Assembly: GCF_030811455.1 (NCBI RefSeq)
Contig: NZ_JAUSQU010000003.1
Span: 1-64,000 of the forward strand
Direction: 5' to 3'
Origin: Streptosporangium lutulentum
GTDB taxonomy: Bacteria; Actinomycetota; Actinomycetes; Streptosporangiales; Streptosporangiaceae
Length of the DNA stretch: 64,000 bases
Shown: positions 50,557 through 60,218 of the stretch, in pieces
How the letters are laid out: each line of letters opens with the position of its first letter
How positions within the stretch are numbered: the stretch's first letter is position 1
Made by a program: the position numbers and the translations under genes
The notes under the pieces: generated by a model
The model's database searches: none
Seen by the model: only the letters and a program-made list of their open reading frames with translations
Told to the model about the DNA's origin: nothing

Positions 50557-52082
50557 GCACCATCCTGCCCTCCCGCAAACGCGGGGAATCCGTGCTCCCA
50601 TCTCGAGTATCTGCTCACCCGCGAGATGCGATCCAGAACCTCATCACCCGTTTCTGGACGGCGTGCGGGCTGCTGGCCTTCGTCGAGATCGGCGTCGCCG
50701 ACTGCCTGGCGAACGAAAGACGTCGGAGCACCAAGGCCCTGGCGAAGGACTGCCGAGTCGATCCCGACGCCCTGGGCCGGCTGCTGGCGGCTCTGGCTCC
50801 GCAGGGGCTCGTCGCCGCTGAGGCCGAGACCGGTGCCTGGTATCTGTGCCCGGCGGGGGAGCGGCTGATCAACAGCCGTGACGACTCGCTGCGGTCTGCG
50901 GTATGGACCTGCGGCCATCCGGACTATCGGCAAATGCTGCAGATGCTGCCCGAGCTGGTCACCTCGGGCACATTGCCGTTGCCTGACTTCTACTCCCCGA
51001 GAACCTTCCGGAATACGGCGCCGGGCGAGGAGGCCGAGTCGGGGCAATGGGAGCCTCAGATGCCGCATGCGGGTCAGACCATCCTGAGCATGATCCGCGC
51101 ATTCGGCGACTTCGGTGCGCTCCTGGTCGCCGCAGAACAGCGCTGGGCCGATCATCTGAGCGATGGCGCGCTGAGCGTCACCGAACTCGCCGAACGCGTC
51201 GGCGCCGAGCCCGGCCCCGTCGCGGCGATCGCCAAGGCGCTGATCGGTATAGGCATCTTGACCGAATTGCCGGAAGACCGATACCAGCTCACCGAAGCCG
51301 GCCACACCCTGCGCTACGGCCGACCCGACTCCATGCGACCGGCGATCTTGATGAACGCCCATCCGGTGTGGTGGGATGCGATCTGGAATCTGACCCATGT
51401 CGTGCAGCGCGGCCAGCCCTTCCTTCCGCCCCCGCACACCTCGGCCTACGACGTCCTCCGGCAGGATCCGGACGCTCAGAACCTGTTCGACCTGTTCATG
51501 TCCCGCCGCTCGGCCCCGGTCGCCTACGCGCTCGGTGAATGGGCAGCCACAGCGGCGGTGCCCGACGGCGCCACCTTCGTCGACGTCGGCGGCGGTCGTG
51601 GCACTCTCCTCGCGGCGCTGCTGACGGCGCTGCCCACCTGCCGGGGCGTCCTGCTGGATCGCCCCGTGGTCATCGCTCAGGCTCGCACCTACCTGGCTGA
51701 CCACAACGTCGCTGACCGGTGCGAGATGAGCGGCGGCGACTTCTTCGCCGCGATCCCCCAGGGCGGGCACACCTACGTGCTCGGCAGTGTTCTGCATAAT
51801 CTAGGCGATGCGGCTGCGTTGCACCTCCTGCAACTGATTCGGGCCGCGATGACCGACGGGTCAGCTCAGCTGTTATGCGTGGATGTGTTGCTGCCTGACG
51901 GGCCACAACCTCACGTCGGTCTCGGGCTGCTCCTGCGGATGATGTCGCTGTTTCCCGGCGGCCATGAGCGCACCATCACCGAGTACGTCGCCCTATTGCA
52001 CAAGGCGGGCTTCGCGGTGGCCGCTACCTCCAGCCTGCCCCATGGACTCTCGCTGGTGGTCGCTCGCCCCACTCTTTCGTGA
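50553..52082 (+). CDS. O-methyltransferase with two N-terminal winged-helix units, 509 aa
   Basis: GTG at 50553 overlaps the lipoprotein stop (GTGA). First unit, residues ~28-110: TACGLLAFVEIGVADCLANE, LAKDCRVDPDALGRLLAALA and TGAWYLCPAGERL. Second unit, ~185-275: LSVTELAERVGAEPGPVAAI, AKALIGIGILTEL and RYQLTEAGHTLRYG. The methyltransferase core has FVDVGGGRGTLLAALL, GVLLDRPVVIAQAR and LGSVLHNLGDAAALHLLQLI. Typical enzymes (~340 aa) have one such unit, so the N-terminus is duplicated. Likely tailors a natural product. Confidence 0.8.
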   Translation: MSTILPSRKRGESVLPSRVSAHPRDAIQNLITRFWTACGLLAFVEIGVADCLANERRRSTKALAKDCRVDPDALGRLLAALAPQGLVAAEAETGAWYLCPAGERLINSRDDSLRSAVWTCGHPDYRQMLQMLPELVTSGTLPLPDFYSPRTFRNTAPGEEAESGQWEPQMPHAGQTILSMIRAFGDFGALLVAAEQRWADHLSDGALSVTELAERVGAEPGPVAAIAKALIGIGILTELPEDRYQLTEAGHTLRYGRPDSMRPAILMNAHPVWWDAIWNLTHVVQRGQPFLPPPHTSAYDVLRQDPDAQNLFDLFMSRRSAPVAYALGEWAATAAVPDGATFVDVGGGRGTLLAALLTALPTCRGVLLDRPVVIAQARTYLADHNVADRCEMSGGDFFAAIPQGGHTYVLGSVLHNLGDAAALHLLQLIRAAMTDGSAQLLCVDVLLPDGPQPHVGLGLLLRMMSLFPGGHERTITEYVALLHKAGFAVAATSSLPHGLSLVVARPTLS

Positions 52083-52229
52083 TGGTCCCGGCGGCCGGAC
52101 GGGCTCGTCCCGCTCAGGCCGACCGGTAGAACCGGCGCGGCATCCGAGACCCCGATTCTGGGGCCTCTCCGCCGCCTCATCGCACTCTCGCAGCCAGTCC
52201 TGCGTGTTCAGGCTTCCTGCGGGAGCGCC

Positions 52230-52283
52230 GCCGATGTTCGGCGCCCAGGGCTCAGGGCTGAGCCCTGGGCGCCGAACATCGGC
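52230..52283 (+). terminator. Terminator after the O-methyltransferase gene
   Basis: Perfect 25-bp arms (52230-52254, 52259-52283) with loop GGGC. Confidence 0.75.
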
Positions 52284-52393
52284 GCACCCACCGGCCAGTG
52301 AGCCCCCTCGCCTTTCTCGCGATCACCCCTTGTCGTGTCGGGATGCTGCCCTCGCCCCGCAACTGCCCCGACCTCATTGCCTGGAGCATGTCG

Positions 52394-53764
52394 ATGCCCG
52401 GTCCCCCTTCCCCTCATCCGCCCATGACTGGCCGGTGCCCGGTTCAGCCGCTGTTCGGGCCAGAATTCTCCGCCGATCCCGTTGAGACGTTTCGCCGTCT
52501 TCGCGCCGAGCATGGAATCGTCGCCCCCGTGCTGCTGGCCGACGGCGTGCGGGGATACGTGGTCCTTGACCACCCCACCATCCTGGCCATCTCCCGTGAC
52601 CCTCAAACCTGGTCGCGCGACTCCCGCCGGTGGGGTGCCTGGCCCAAAGGAGCGATCGCCCCCGACTCCGAACTCGCAGAACTCGCAGCGATGATGGCCT
52701 GGCGAGACAACCTGCTGTTCGCCGATGGGTCAGCGCACACGCGGTTGCGTACAGCGGTCGTGGAGGCTCTGGGTCACGTCGATGAGCGCGCGCTAGCCGC
52801 CCTGGTGCGGGCCGAAGCAGATCAGCTCATTAACGCCTTCGCCCCTCAGGGCCACGCCGATCTGGTGACCCAGTACGCCACCCTGTTGCCACTGCGCATC
52901 ATCATGCGCCTGGTCGGCCTTGATCCCGAGGAAGTCAATCACCTTCTGCCCGTGCTGCAACGCATCTGGGACGGTGACGACGCCGCCGCCGCCAACGTCG
53001 CCTACGAGCACACCCTACGAACCCTGATCTGCCGCCAGCGCGCCTGGCCGAGCCGGAACATCACCACGTTCCTGGACAACCACGCTGCCGAGCTCACCGA
53101 TGATGAACTGCTGCAGCACCTAGTGCTCATCGTCGGCGCCGCCAGCGCGCCCACGGGAAACCTGATCAGTAACACGCTCGGGCAGCTCTTGACGCGTGGG
53201 CCAATTGCCCGTGACTTCGCGAATAGGCGCATCGACATCCCCGAAGCCATCCAGCAAGTGCTGTGGGAAGGGGGGCCGATGTTGGTCTACCCGTTCGTCT
53301 ACCCCACAGCGGATGTCCGCCTCGGCCGCCACCTCATCCCTGCCGGCACCCCGGTCGGAATGGCCATCACGTCAGCGAACCTGGCGGTGGCCATGGAGAT
53401 GGGCGGGGTGATGCACGGCAACCGCGCGCACGCGAGCTTCGGCACCGGCCCGCATAAATGCCCCGGTCAAGCAATGGCGCTGCTGATCGCGACGCACGCC
53501 ATCCAGGCGCTCTTCAAGCGTCTGCCGCACCCTCAGCTCGCTGACCCGCAGAAGCCTCTCAGCTACCGACCGTCGGTGTTCGCGTATGCCCTCAGCTCCC
53601 TGCGCGTTGTCTTTCGCCCGATTCTCCCGGAAGGCCTGCCATGGCAGACAGCTCCCGCCTGGTTCTCACCCCCGGCGACCTCCACCGTCAATCCGACCGT
53701 CTCCGTACCCGCGGGCCGGTCACCGTGGTGGAGCTTCCTGGGGAGGTTGAGGCGTTCGCAGTAA
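52394..53764 (+). CDS. Cytochrome P450, CYP157-like, lacking ExxR, 456 aa
   Basis: ATG at 52394 spaced 7 nt from GGAG. The heme loop FGTGPHKCPGQAMA (Cys356) is intact. In the K-helix, where P450s carry ExxR, this protein has QVLW (Q288, W291, within AIQQVLWEGGPML). The CYP157 family of Streptomyces is known for the same loss (EQSLW). The I-helix also deviates (LVLIVGAASAPTGNLIS). The last ~40 residues run over the start of the next P450 by 124 bp and look like a late-stop extension. Function unknown; CYP157s usually pair with CYP154s. Confidence 0.8.
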   Translation: MPGPPSPHPPMTGRCPVQPLFGPEFSADPVETFRRLRAEHGIVAPVLLADGVRGYVVLDHPTILAISRDPQTWSRDSRRWGAWPKGAIAPDSELAELAAMMAWRDNLLFADGSAHTRLRTAVVEALGHVDERALAALVRAEADQLINAFAPQGHADLVTQYATLLPLRIIMRLVGLDPEEVNHLLPVLQRIWDGDDAAAANVAYEHTLRTLICRQRAWPSRNITTFLDNHAAELTDDELLQHLVLIVGAASAPTGNLISNTLGQLLTRGPIARDFANRRIDIPEAIQQVLWEGGPMLVYPFVYPTADVRLGRHLIPAGTPVGMAITSANLAVAMEMGGVMHGNRAHASFGTGPHKCPGQAMALLIATHAIQALFKRLPHPQLADPQKPLSYRPSVFAYALSSLRVVFRPILPEGLPWQTAPAWFSPPATSTVNPTVSVPAGRSPWWSFLGRLRRSQ

Positions 53765-54927
53765 CCTGGGATGCCACCTTGCGACGGGTGCTGGCCGATC
53801 CCCGGTTCGTCAAAAACATCGGGCATTGGCTGGCCTGGAGCGAGGGCAGGATACCCCGTGACTGGGAACTGGCCTCCTGGGTCGTGCCGGAAAACATGCT
53901 CACCGCCGACGGCGATCACCATAGGCGGCTGCGCGGGCTGGTGAGTCAGGCTTTCACTCCCGGCCGGATCGAAGCACTGGCACCCCGCATCATTCAGATC
54001 GTCGATCAGCTGCTGGACCAGATGGGTTCCCTGAACGGCCGTCACGTCGATCTCAAGGCCGCGCTGGCGCTGCCGCTGCCGCTGACGGTGATCAGTGAGC
54101 TGTTCGGCGTCGCCGAAAGAGACCGGGCACCTCTCCAGGAGCTGTGCGCCGCGGTGTTCGACCAAAGCCTCACCCGCTCGCAGGCCGCCGCCGCCCAGCG
54201 AGGACTTCAACAGAGCCTCGCGAAGCTGGTCGCACACAAACGCACGGTGCCCGGCGAGGACATGACCAGCGCCCTGATCGCCGCCTGCGACGGCACCGAC
54301 CAGCTAGATGAGAGCGAGCTGATCTGGACGCTCGCGCTGATGATCGGCGCCGGCTACGAGACCACGATGAACCTCATCCTCAACGCCGTGCACGCTCTGC
54401 TCACCCATCCCCGCCAGCTCGCTCTGGTTCTTACCGGTCACTACGGCTGGGACGCGGTGGTGGAGGAGACCCTGCGCTGGGATCCCTCCATCGCCAACTT
54501 GCCGTTCCGCTACACGCGGGAAGAGGTGCACCTCGAGGGTGTAGTGATCCCGGCAGGCTCAGCCGTCCTGATGTGCTACGGAGCAGCCGGCCGGGACCCT
54601 GCCCGTCACGGCGCCACCGCCCACCGCTTCGACCTGCACCGCGATGACGCATCATCTCACCTGGCGTTCAGCCACGGCGCTCACTACTGCCTCGGCGCTC
54701 CGCTCGCCCGGCTGGAGGCGCGCCTGGTCCTGCAGCGGCTGTTCACCCGGTTCCCCCGGCTGCGTCTGGCCGCTCCCGCCAGCGCGCTGGTGGCGATGCC
54801 TTCCCTCATCGCCAACGGGTTTTCAGAGCTTCCGGTCACCGCCAGCCCCTCACCTCTTACCCCTCGGTATGGGGAAAACGGTCGCGTCGAAGAAGACGTT
54901 CCGCCCGAAGGGCAGAGGTCGGCGTGA
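53641..54927 (+). CDS. Cytochrome P450, CYP154-like, 428 aa
   Basis: ATG at 53641 after GGAAGG, inside the 3' end of the previous P450 gene. Canonical motifs: I-helix LMIGAGYETTMN, K-helix EETLRW (E276, R279), heme loop FSHGAHYCLGAPLA (Cys350). The N-terminus LRTRGPVTVVELPGEVEAFA VTWDATLRRVLADPRFVK fits CYP154. It would oxidise a small molecule with ferredoxin from elsewhere, as none is encoded here. In streptomycetes CYP157-CYP154 pairs belong to 'conservon' operons, but no conservon regulators are visible here. Confidence 0.85.
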   Translation: MADSSRLVLTPGDLHRQSDRLRTRGPVTVVELPGEVEAFAVTWDATLRRVLADPRFVKNIGHWLAWSEGRIPRDWELASWVVPENMLTADGDHHRRLRGLVSQAFTPGRIEALAPRIIQIVDQLLDQMGSLNGRHVDLKAALALPLPLTVISELFGVAERDRAPLQELCAAVFDQSLTRSQAAAAQRGLQQSLAKLVAHKRTVPGEDMTSALIAACDGTDQLDESELIWTLALMIGAGYETTMNLILNAVHALLTHPRQLALVLTGHYGWDAVVEETLRWDPSIANLPFRYTREEVHLEGVVIPAGSAVLMCYGAAGRDPARHGATAHRFDLHRDDASSHLAFSHGAHYCLGAPLARLEARLVLQRLFTRFPRLRLAAPASALVAMPSLIANGFSELPVTASPSPLTPRYGENGRVEEDVPPEGQRSA

Positions 54928-54954
54928 GCCAGGCGTGGTGGCCGGCGAGGTGCC

Positions 54955-55701
54955 GTGCCTGGTCCTGATGAGAATCACGAGGTGGGCAGCGCGTGGACGC
55001 TGAAGATCAGCGATCGCGTGAAGATCGTTTCTCTGGAGGGAAATCTGCCCAAGGTGCGCGCGGCGACGTGGCTGCTGGGACGTAGCGGCAGCGTCGTGTG
55101 GCTACCCACCCGGGGCTCGCTTGTGCAAGTCGCCGTCGATGCCGATACAGATCCAGGCGGCAGGCAGGCGTCGCAGTGGGCATTACACGTCTCCGGCCTG
55201 GCGGTGGTGCTCTCTGCGCGCACCCAGGTGGGCCAGCAACGTCCGCGGGTTGGTGACGAGGTCACCGTGCAGACGGTTTTCTTCAGTAAAACGTCAATAC
55301 ACCCGTACGCGCGCTTCCTGATCGGCCAGCGGGGGCACATCGTATGGGCGCAGAACGGCAGCGATGTCGTGCTGGTCCAGCTTGAGACCGAGATCAAGAC
55401 GCCCGGGGGATACCAGAGCAGGTGGGGACTCCACGTCGACGATCTGCAAATCACCCGCCTTATCGTCGATACCCGGCCCGAGGACGTCTACGGCTACGGC
55501 GTAGGTACGACGGGAACCGGGAGCGACCTGGAGCGGCACGCGATCACCGCATCGCCTCATTCCCGCGTGCGCGCCGTGTGCGGGGCTTGGGTAACTCCCG
55601 TGATGGTCGGCGACTGGTGCCCTGACTGGTCAGCTTTGCTGTCGCGTGCCTGCGCCATCTGTGTTCAGAAGACCAGCGGTGAGCCGGACCCCGCTGAGTG
55701 A
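54955..55701 (+). CDS. Protein with two tandem SH3/KOW-like repeats and a Cys/Trp-rich end, 248 aa
   Basis: GTG at 54955 after GCGAGG. Residues ~37-85 (RAATWLLGRSGSVVWLPTRG ... VDADTDPGG ... WALHVSGLAVV) and ~115-165 (PYARFLIGQRGHIVWAQNGS ... LETEIKTPGG ... WGLHVDDLQIT) are repeats of one ~50-residue beta unit. The end H.RVRAVCGAWVTP, GDWCPDWSALL and RACAICV has Cys/His that may bind zinc. Last gene of the P450 run; role unknown. Confidence 0.6.
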   Translation: MPGPDENHEVGSAWTLKISDRVKIVSLEGNLPKVRAATWLLGRSGSVVWLPTRGSLVQVAVDADTDPGGRQASQWALHVSGLAVVLSARTQVGQQRPRVGDEVTVQTVFFSKTSIHPYARFLIGQRGHIVWAQNGSDVVLVQLETEIKTPGGYQSRWGLHVDDLQITRLIVDTRPEDVYGYGVGTTGTGSDLERHAITASPHSRVRAVCGAWVTPVMVGDWCPDWSALLSRACAICVQKTSGEPDPAE

Positions 55702-55937
55702 CGCGGCGGTCATGGTCAGGCTGTCTGCTGAGTCGAGGATTTCTCATCAGCAAATGTGTGATCACATCATAAGAATAAACAACACATTCTATGGATGCTT
55801 AAATCTTGAAATCGCTTCATAGATTTGTGGCGAACCATCGCGTGCCGTTCGTCGCGCCGAGAAAAATGAGAAATATGCAAGGCGGCCTTGCTCTCTAATT
55901 TATTAAACTCCAGATAGCAAAGAGAAGAATTGCCGAT

Positions 55938-56528
55938 ATGGGCCGCAGGTTATTTTTTGATGATGAGACAAAGGGGCGCGCTATTGTAGAGGTTGCTCGC
56001 GGACTGTCTCTGGATCGGGTGGCAGTCCGGTTAGGCGTGAATAAAGCGACCATTGAGAGGGAGCGCCGTCGAAGTCCCGATTTTGATAGTGCCCTGGTCG
56101 CTGCGTCAGAGGGGCGGATTCGGCCTGTTGCCTCGAACGTATGCCCTGGTGAGAACTGTGGTACTGCTCGCGGCTACGACTGGTACTCCTGCCGTCAGGA
56201 GCCGTGTGCTGCTGCCGTACGCAAGCCGTCTTCGCTTGATGACGAACAGGTTCGAAAACGCATCATCACAATTATTTTAGAAGAATATATTTGCACGGGC
56301 GACGCACTAGCTGAAGTTGCGAAACAAGAAGGCCTCAATCTCCGTCAATTATGGCGGCGAATGACGTGGGATCAAATATGGCGAGAACAACTTGACTGCG
56401 CGCTACTCGCCGCCCGAGATCCGAATATCGAACATGGGAAATGGCGCAGCTATATAACGGAAAAATGTAAGTGCGGGGACTGCCGGAGCTATTGGAATGC
56501 GTTTACTGTAGGGCGTTCGCCTGAATAG
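55938..56528 (+). CDS. HTH protein with Cys-rich segments, 196 aa, low GC
   Basis: AGAGAAGAATTGC precedes the ATG. An N-terminal HTH (GLSLDRVAVRLGVNKATIER) is followed by CPGENCGTARGYDWYSCRQE PC, a second HTH-like stretch (GDALAEVAKQEGLNLRQLWR) and KCKCGDCRSYW at the C-terminus, so zinc binding at both ends is likely. AT-rich third positions and an AT-rich upstream region (55740-55930) set it apart from neighbours and suggest separate acquisition, for example from a phage. Function unknown. Confidence 0.6.
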   Translation: MGRRLFFDDETKGRAIVEVARGLSLDRVAVRLGVNKATIERERRRSPDFDSALVAASEGRIRPVASNVCPGENCGTARGYDWYSCRQEPCAAAVRKPSSLDDEQVRKRIITIILEEYICTGDALAEVAKQEGLNLRQLWRRMTWDQIWREQLDCALLAARDPNIEHGKWRSYITEKCKCGDCRSYWNAFTVGRSPE

Positions 56529-57457
56529 GGAAACTCACGCATCAAACATTTATTCACTTGATTGGGCGGTCAGGTGACGATCACCACGCCTGCGTTGCTA
56601 TCCCGGCCCACCGATGACGGCGACGGCTCATCGGAGGCGCCAAGCGTCGAGGCCGTGCGGGGGTTGGTGGGATGGGACGCGTAGCCAGCTTCCGCGGAGG
56701 TTGATCCCGGCGTAACGACGCCGAGTGAGAAGGATGGAGCGCGGGGTGTTTTCCGCTGGATCGATCTCTGTCGACCCCGACTGTCAAGTTGGAAGTCAAG
56801 TTTTCCGATGGAGAGTGGATAGCGCCGAGCCGAAGTTGCAATGTGATCATTATGTTATATTTTCGAGGCGAACGATCATGCTCGCTTCCTTCCTGAAGGA
56901 ATAAACAGCAGTTCAGCGGCTTGATCGAATTGCTGCTGGAACGTCGTTCGTAGATGTCGATGACGCCGGGCGCGTTCGTGCGTCCTCCAGCGCTAATCAG
57001 CGGATGATTTTCGTGCAGCCCGGGAATCTGACTCGTTTCTCAGGCCTGATGGCGGGAAAACATCTCGGCTGAGGTGGCGGAGTTTCCGGCGGGTCGGGCA
57101 ATCATCTGATCTCTGACCTGCGGATTTTCTGTGTCCTTGCCAGCGGTGGTGAGCATCCGTGGCTTTGAGGCGGGGTCTGTCAGCGAGCGCGGGGAATGGT
57201 GGCTCGCCGTCCTATCGGGATTGTTGCGCAGTGATGTCGCTGCGTGATGACCGCTAGCGCTCCGTGCCTTGTTCTGACAATCTTTGTCAAGAGTAATGAA
57301 GTGGGACGGCCGTCACCCTCATCGACGGTTTACCGCTTTCTGACATCTACCCCTCATGTCATCTGGGCCGAGTCGAGGGCATCACCGTTACCCCAGGTGC
57401 TGCCCGTGTGACGGTCCGGCTCAGATGCTCATCACCACGCCGGCCCAGGAGACGATC
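56529..57457. other. About 930 bp without a convincing gene
   Basis: Mixed GC, short open frames only. TTGTCA/TTGACA-like boxes near 57280-57345 may be the promoter of the lipoprotein gene. No strong repeat seen. Confidence 0.35.
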
Positions 57458-58507
57458 ATGATCATCGCGCTTTTGCCCCGCTCTGCCCGCGTGATCGGCA
57501 TCGGCGGTGCGCTGGTGCTGGCCGCCGCCTGCGGCGCCGGATCCGTCTCCGCCCCGTCGACGGGCACGGGCGTCCCTGCCCGCGCTTCCTCGGCCGCGCC
57601 TTCCCCGGCGCAGACATTGACGGTGAGCGAGGCTGAGCGCATCTACGCCCGGTACGCCCGGCTGTATCGAAAAATCTACAGTGTAAAGGGGAAGGGTCTG
57701 GAGAAGATCCTCTCCAAGCTCGCTCTGGAGATCAGCCGGGCCGACTACCGACTTGCCCAGTTGGAAGGATGGAAACCCTCCGACTCGGGCCGGGTCGCCG
57801 CGGTCGAGGTGACCATCGCGCGGGTACCGGTCGGCCACGCGCGATGGTTCGTGGCGACGCTCACCTATGCGAATGCGCGTACGGCGCGCACGCATCTGAT
57901 TTTCCAGGAGGGCCCATCGGGCGCAGGGGAGATGGAGGGGTGGCGAGTGGTGGCCGGCTCCACCGCGGCGGCCGGACAGGCGCTGCCACGCGTGGCCCGT
58001 AATGGTGACGGCGTTGCCGAGGCACTGGCGGAGGATGTGGAGGGCCTGGTCGCCACGCCGCGGCAGGTTGCCGAGGCGCATGCGACATGGATATCGCATC
58101 TGGATGGCGAGACCGGCTCAGGGAGAGTGCTGGCGGCCGATGGATATACGAAAGACGCGGTAACAGATCGACGAGCTGAACGCGCGAAGCTGCGTGGCCA
58201 GTGGACGTTGAGAATGCAGACGAGTAACCCCGGGACGGTGTATGCGCTGCGCACGCAGGACGGGGGAGCGCTGGTGTGGTATGCGCTGCGTGAGCAGCAC
58301 ACCTATAGCGTCGCGGTGCCCGGAGCCGGGCAGATCAGTTTCAGCAAGCGCGGGCCTCGACTGCTGAGTGCCGGCCGCCAATATACGCACACCGCGCAGG
58401 TGCGGTTCGCGGGATGGTTTTCAGCGGTCGTTCCGTCCAAGTCCGCAGCTACTAAGGCAATGGTCGTCGGCGACTGGTATAGCGCGCTCAGCGTTCGCGG
58501 TTCGTGA
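57458..58507 (+). CDS. Lipoprotein of unknown function, 349 aa
   Basis: ATG at 57458 spaced 6 nt from AGGAG. Signal peptide (RVIGIGGALVLAAACGAGS) with lipobox LAAAC, then a Ser/Thr/Pro-rich linker. Mature part: helix (EAERIYARYARLYRKIYSVK), beta-rich middle (GRVAAVEVTIARVPVGHARW FVATLTY) and VAVPGAGQISFSKRG near the end. Resembles other actinobacterial lipoproteins of unknown role anchored outside the membrane. Confidence 0.65.
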   Translation: MIIALLPRSARVIGIGGALVLAAACGAGSVSAPSTGTGVPARASSAAPSPAQTLTVSEAERIYARYARLYRKIYSVKGKGLEKILSKLALEISRADYRLAQLEGWKPSDSGRVAAVEVTIARVPVGHARWFVATLTYANARTARTHLIFQEGPSGAGEMEGWRVVAGSTAAAGQALPRVARNGDGVAEALAEDVEGLVATPRQVAEAHATWISHLDGETGSGRVLAADGYTKDAVTDRRAERAKLRGQWTLRMQTSNPGTVYALRTQDGGALVWYALREQHTYSVAVPGAGQISFSKRGPRLLSAGRQYTHTAQVRFAGWFSAVVPSKSAATKAMVVGDWYSALSVRGS

Positions 58508-58677
58508 CCTTTGGTGACTCCTGCGATGGAATCACATACCTCGCATGAAATCCCCGAAGCGGTCTAAATTATTTTTCGGCACAGATTGCGGAAATGAAGA
58601 TATATCAAATTTCGACTCGGTGGCATGAGTTCGAAAATGGAAGTCTCTAAACGCTTATTCAAGGGAAGGTGTTTATC

Positions 58678-59157
58678 GTGTTTCCTTTCGGGTTGGTTTG
58701 TCGTGCATTTATTGCAGCTGGGCTTGCCGTGATCTCTGTCGCCTCGATCCTCGCCGCACCTGCTACGGCCGCGCCGGACCGGACCTGTGGATCCGGTTAC
58801 AGCCTGAAAAAAACCTACCCGATTGACCAGCGGGGAGCATCGAGGATCGCTGTCCCGGTCGGATACATCAAGCTCTACGCCAACGCTAAGAACAGCGAGG
58901 CCTGCGCGGTCGCTGTTGTGGCGGACGCGCATACGGGGAAGTCGTATATCCATGGAATGTCACTTACCATGTGGGAGAGCTCCACTATTCCTGTGCGCGA
59001 GGTTGGCGACGCGTCACAATATTATAATTCCCGCGTGGGGCCGCTGTATTTAAAGACGCCTGGTTATTATCATTGCGTAAGCGTTTGGGCCTGGATTATG
59101 TCCGGTGGGACTTACTATTGGGGTTCTGCGTTTTTCGTTATGTGTGATTCTCAGTGA
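58678..59157 (+). CDS. Small secreted protein, 159 aa
   Basis: GTG at 58678 has AGGGAAGG 8 nt upstream (GTG at 58669 is too close). Signal peptide LVCRAFIAAGLAVISVASIL AAPATA, cleaved near ATAAPD. The mature ~125 residues contain four Cys (CGSGYSL, EACAVAV, YHCVSVW, VMCDS), enough for two disulfides, in a beta-rich, Tyr/Trp-rich domain. Overlaps the EamA gene start (GTGA). Confidence 0.65.
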   Translation: MFPFGLVCRAFIAAGLAVISVASILAAPATAAPDRTCGSGYSLKKTYPIDQRGASRIAVPVGYIKLYANAKNSEACAVAVVADAHTGKSYIHGMSLTMWESSTIPVREVGDASQYYNSRVGPLYLKTPGYYHCVSVWAWIMSGGTYYWGSAFFVMCDSQ

Positions 59158-60149
59158 GTGGGCTCCAGGCGTCGAAGGAGCGCCTCCCCGCGTGGCCGTC
59201 TTCGACCCGCCACCTGGTCCGACGCAGATGGCTCCTCCTGGTGGCGGCGGCATGCTGGGGCGTGTCCGCGCCGGCGACCAAGTACGCCCTGGCGGAGTTC
59301 TCGGTGGCGGACTTGCTGGTGATCCAACTAGCCGCGGGCGCCCTCACGTTGTGGATCATCACCCTCGTGCGAGGGTATCGGCCGGTGCGGCAGTTGCGCC
59401 GGGTGGCGATCTTGGCATTGGTCGAACCGGCTGGCAGCTGCGCCCTGTTCGGGGCGGGACTGCTTTACAGCAGTGCGAGCGCTGGATCGATCGTCGCCAA
59501 TGTCGAGGGGGTGGTGGTCGCTCTGGCCGGGGCACTCTTTCTCAGGGAGCGTCTACGGCCGCTGGGGTGGATCGGGCTGAGCGTCAGCATCGTGGGCGTC
59601 TGGCTGCTGGACGGGGCCACGACCTCCTGGGGAGATCGCATCGGCACGCTGCTGATCTTGGCGTCCGTGGTGTGCGCGGCCATCTACTCGGTGCTGGCGG
59701 CCAGGGTGCTGCGTCACGACTCCAGTCCCGCTGATCCGATAACCACAACCGCCTGGCAGTTCACGATCGCCCTGATGGCGATCGTGCCGGTGGCCGGTGG
59801 CATCTCGCTGTATCACCCCTCGCTGGGTGAGCCGCTGGCTCTGCACTGGGCTGCCGCCATCGGCAGTGGTGTGGTCGGCCTGGCGCTGCCGTTCGCCGCC
59901 TACAACTACGCCATCGCCGTCATACCGGTGGGCGAGGCGGCGCTATTGCTGCAGGCCACGCCGCTGGCTGGGGTGGCCGTTTCGGTCGTCGTGCTGGGGG
60001 AGCAGATGGCTCCCACTCAGATGGTCGGTGCGTGCGTTGTCGTCGTCGGCGTGGCGCTGGCCGGTGGCGCCTTCACCTCTGAACGCGGGCGGCGCCTTTT
60101 ACCCGCAGGCCGGCCGGTCTCTGATGTTCGTGAGCTTCAGCCGCCCTGA
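59154..60149 (+). CDS. EamA/DMT-family transporter, 331 aa
   Basis: GTG at 59154 in a GTGA overlap. Two EamA repeats with ten helices: LLLVAAACWGVSAPATKYAL, SIVANVEGVVVALAGALFLR ERLRPLGWIGLSVSIVGVWL, and GEAALLLQATPLAGVAVSVV VLGEQMAP. An exporter of small polar metabolites is the usual role. Next gene is AdoMet decarboxylase, so polyamine or amine export is a possibility. Confidence 0.8.
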   Translation: MSGLQASKERLPAWPSSTRHLVRRRWLLLVAAACWGVSAPATKYALAEFSVADLLVIQLAAGALTLWIITLVRGYRPVRQLRRVAILALVEPAGSCALFGAGLLYSSASAGSIVANVEGVVVALAGALFLRERLRPLGWIGLSVSIVGVWLLDGATTSWGDRIGTLLILASVVCAAIYSVLAARVLRHDSSPADPITTTAWQFTIALMAIVPVAGGISLYHPSLGEPLALHWAAAIGSGVVGLALPFAAYNYAIAVIPVGEAALLLQATPLAGVAVSVVVLGEQMAPTQMVGACVVVVGVALAGGAFTSERGRRLLPAGRPVSDVRELQPP

Positions 60150-60218
60150 TGTCCGGGCGTACCCATCGCTTACCACCGCGTTGGCCCAAGCACCCCAAGA
60201 TTGCTAGGCCATTCGATC

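Noticed and set aside
50448..51797. 449-codon minus-strand frame
   Set aside because: Shadow of the O-methyltransferase gene; no motif and wrong codon bias.
52394..54927. Conservon (cvn) assignment for the P450 region
   Set aside because: The CYP157/CYP154 pairing fits, but the sensor kinase, roadblock, DUF742 and GTPase genes of conservons are absent.
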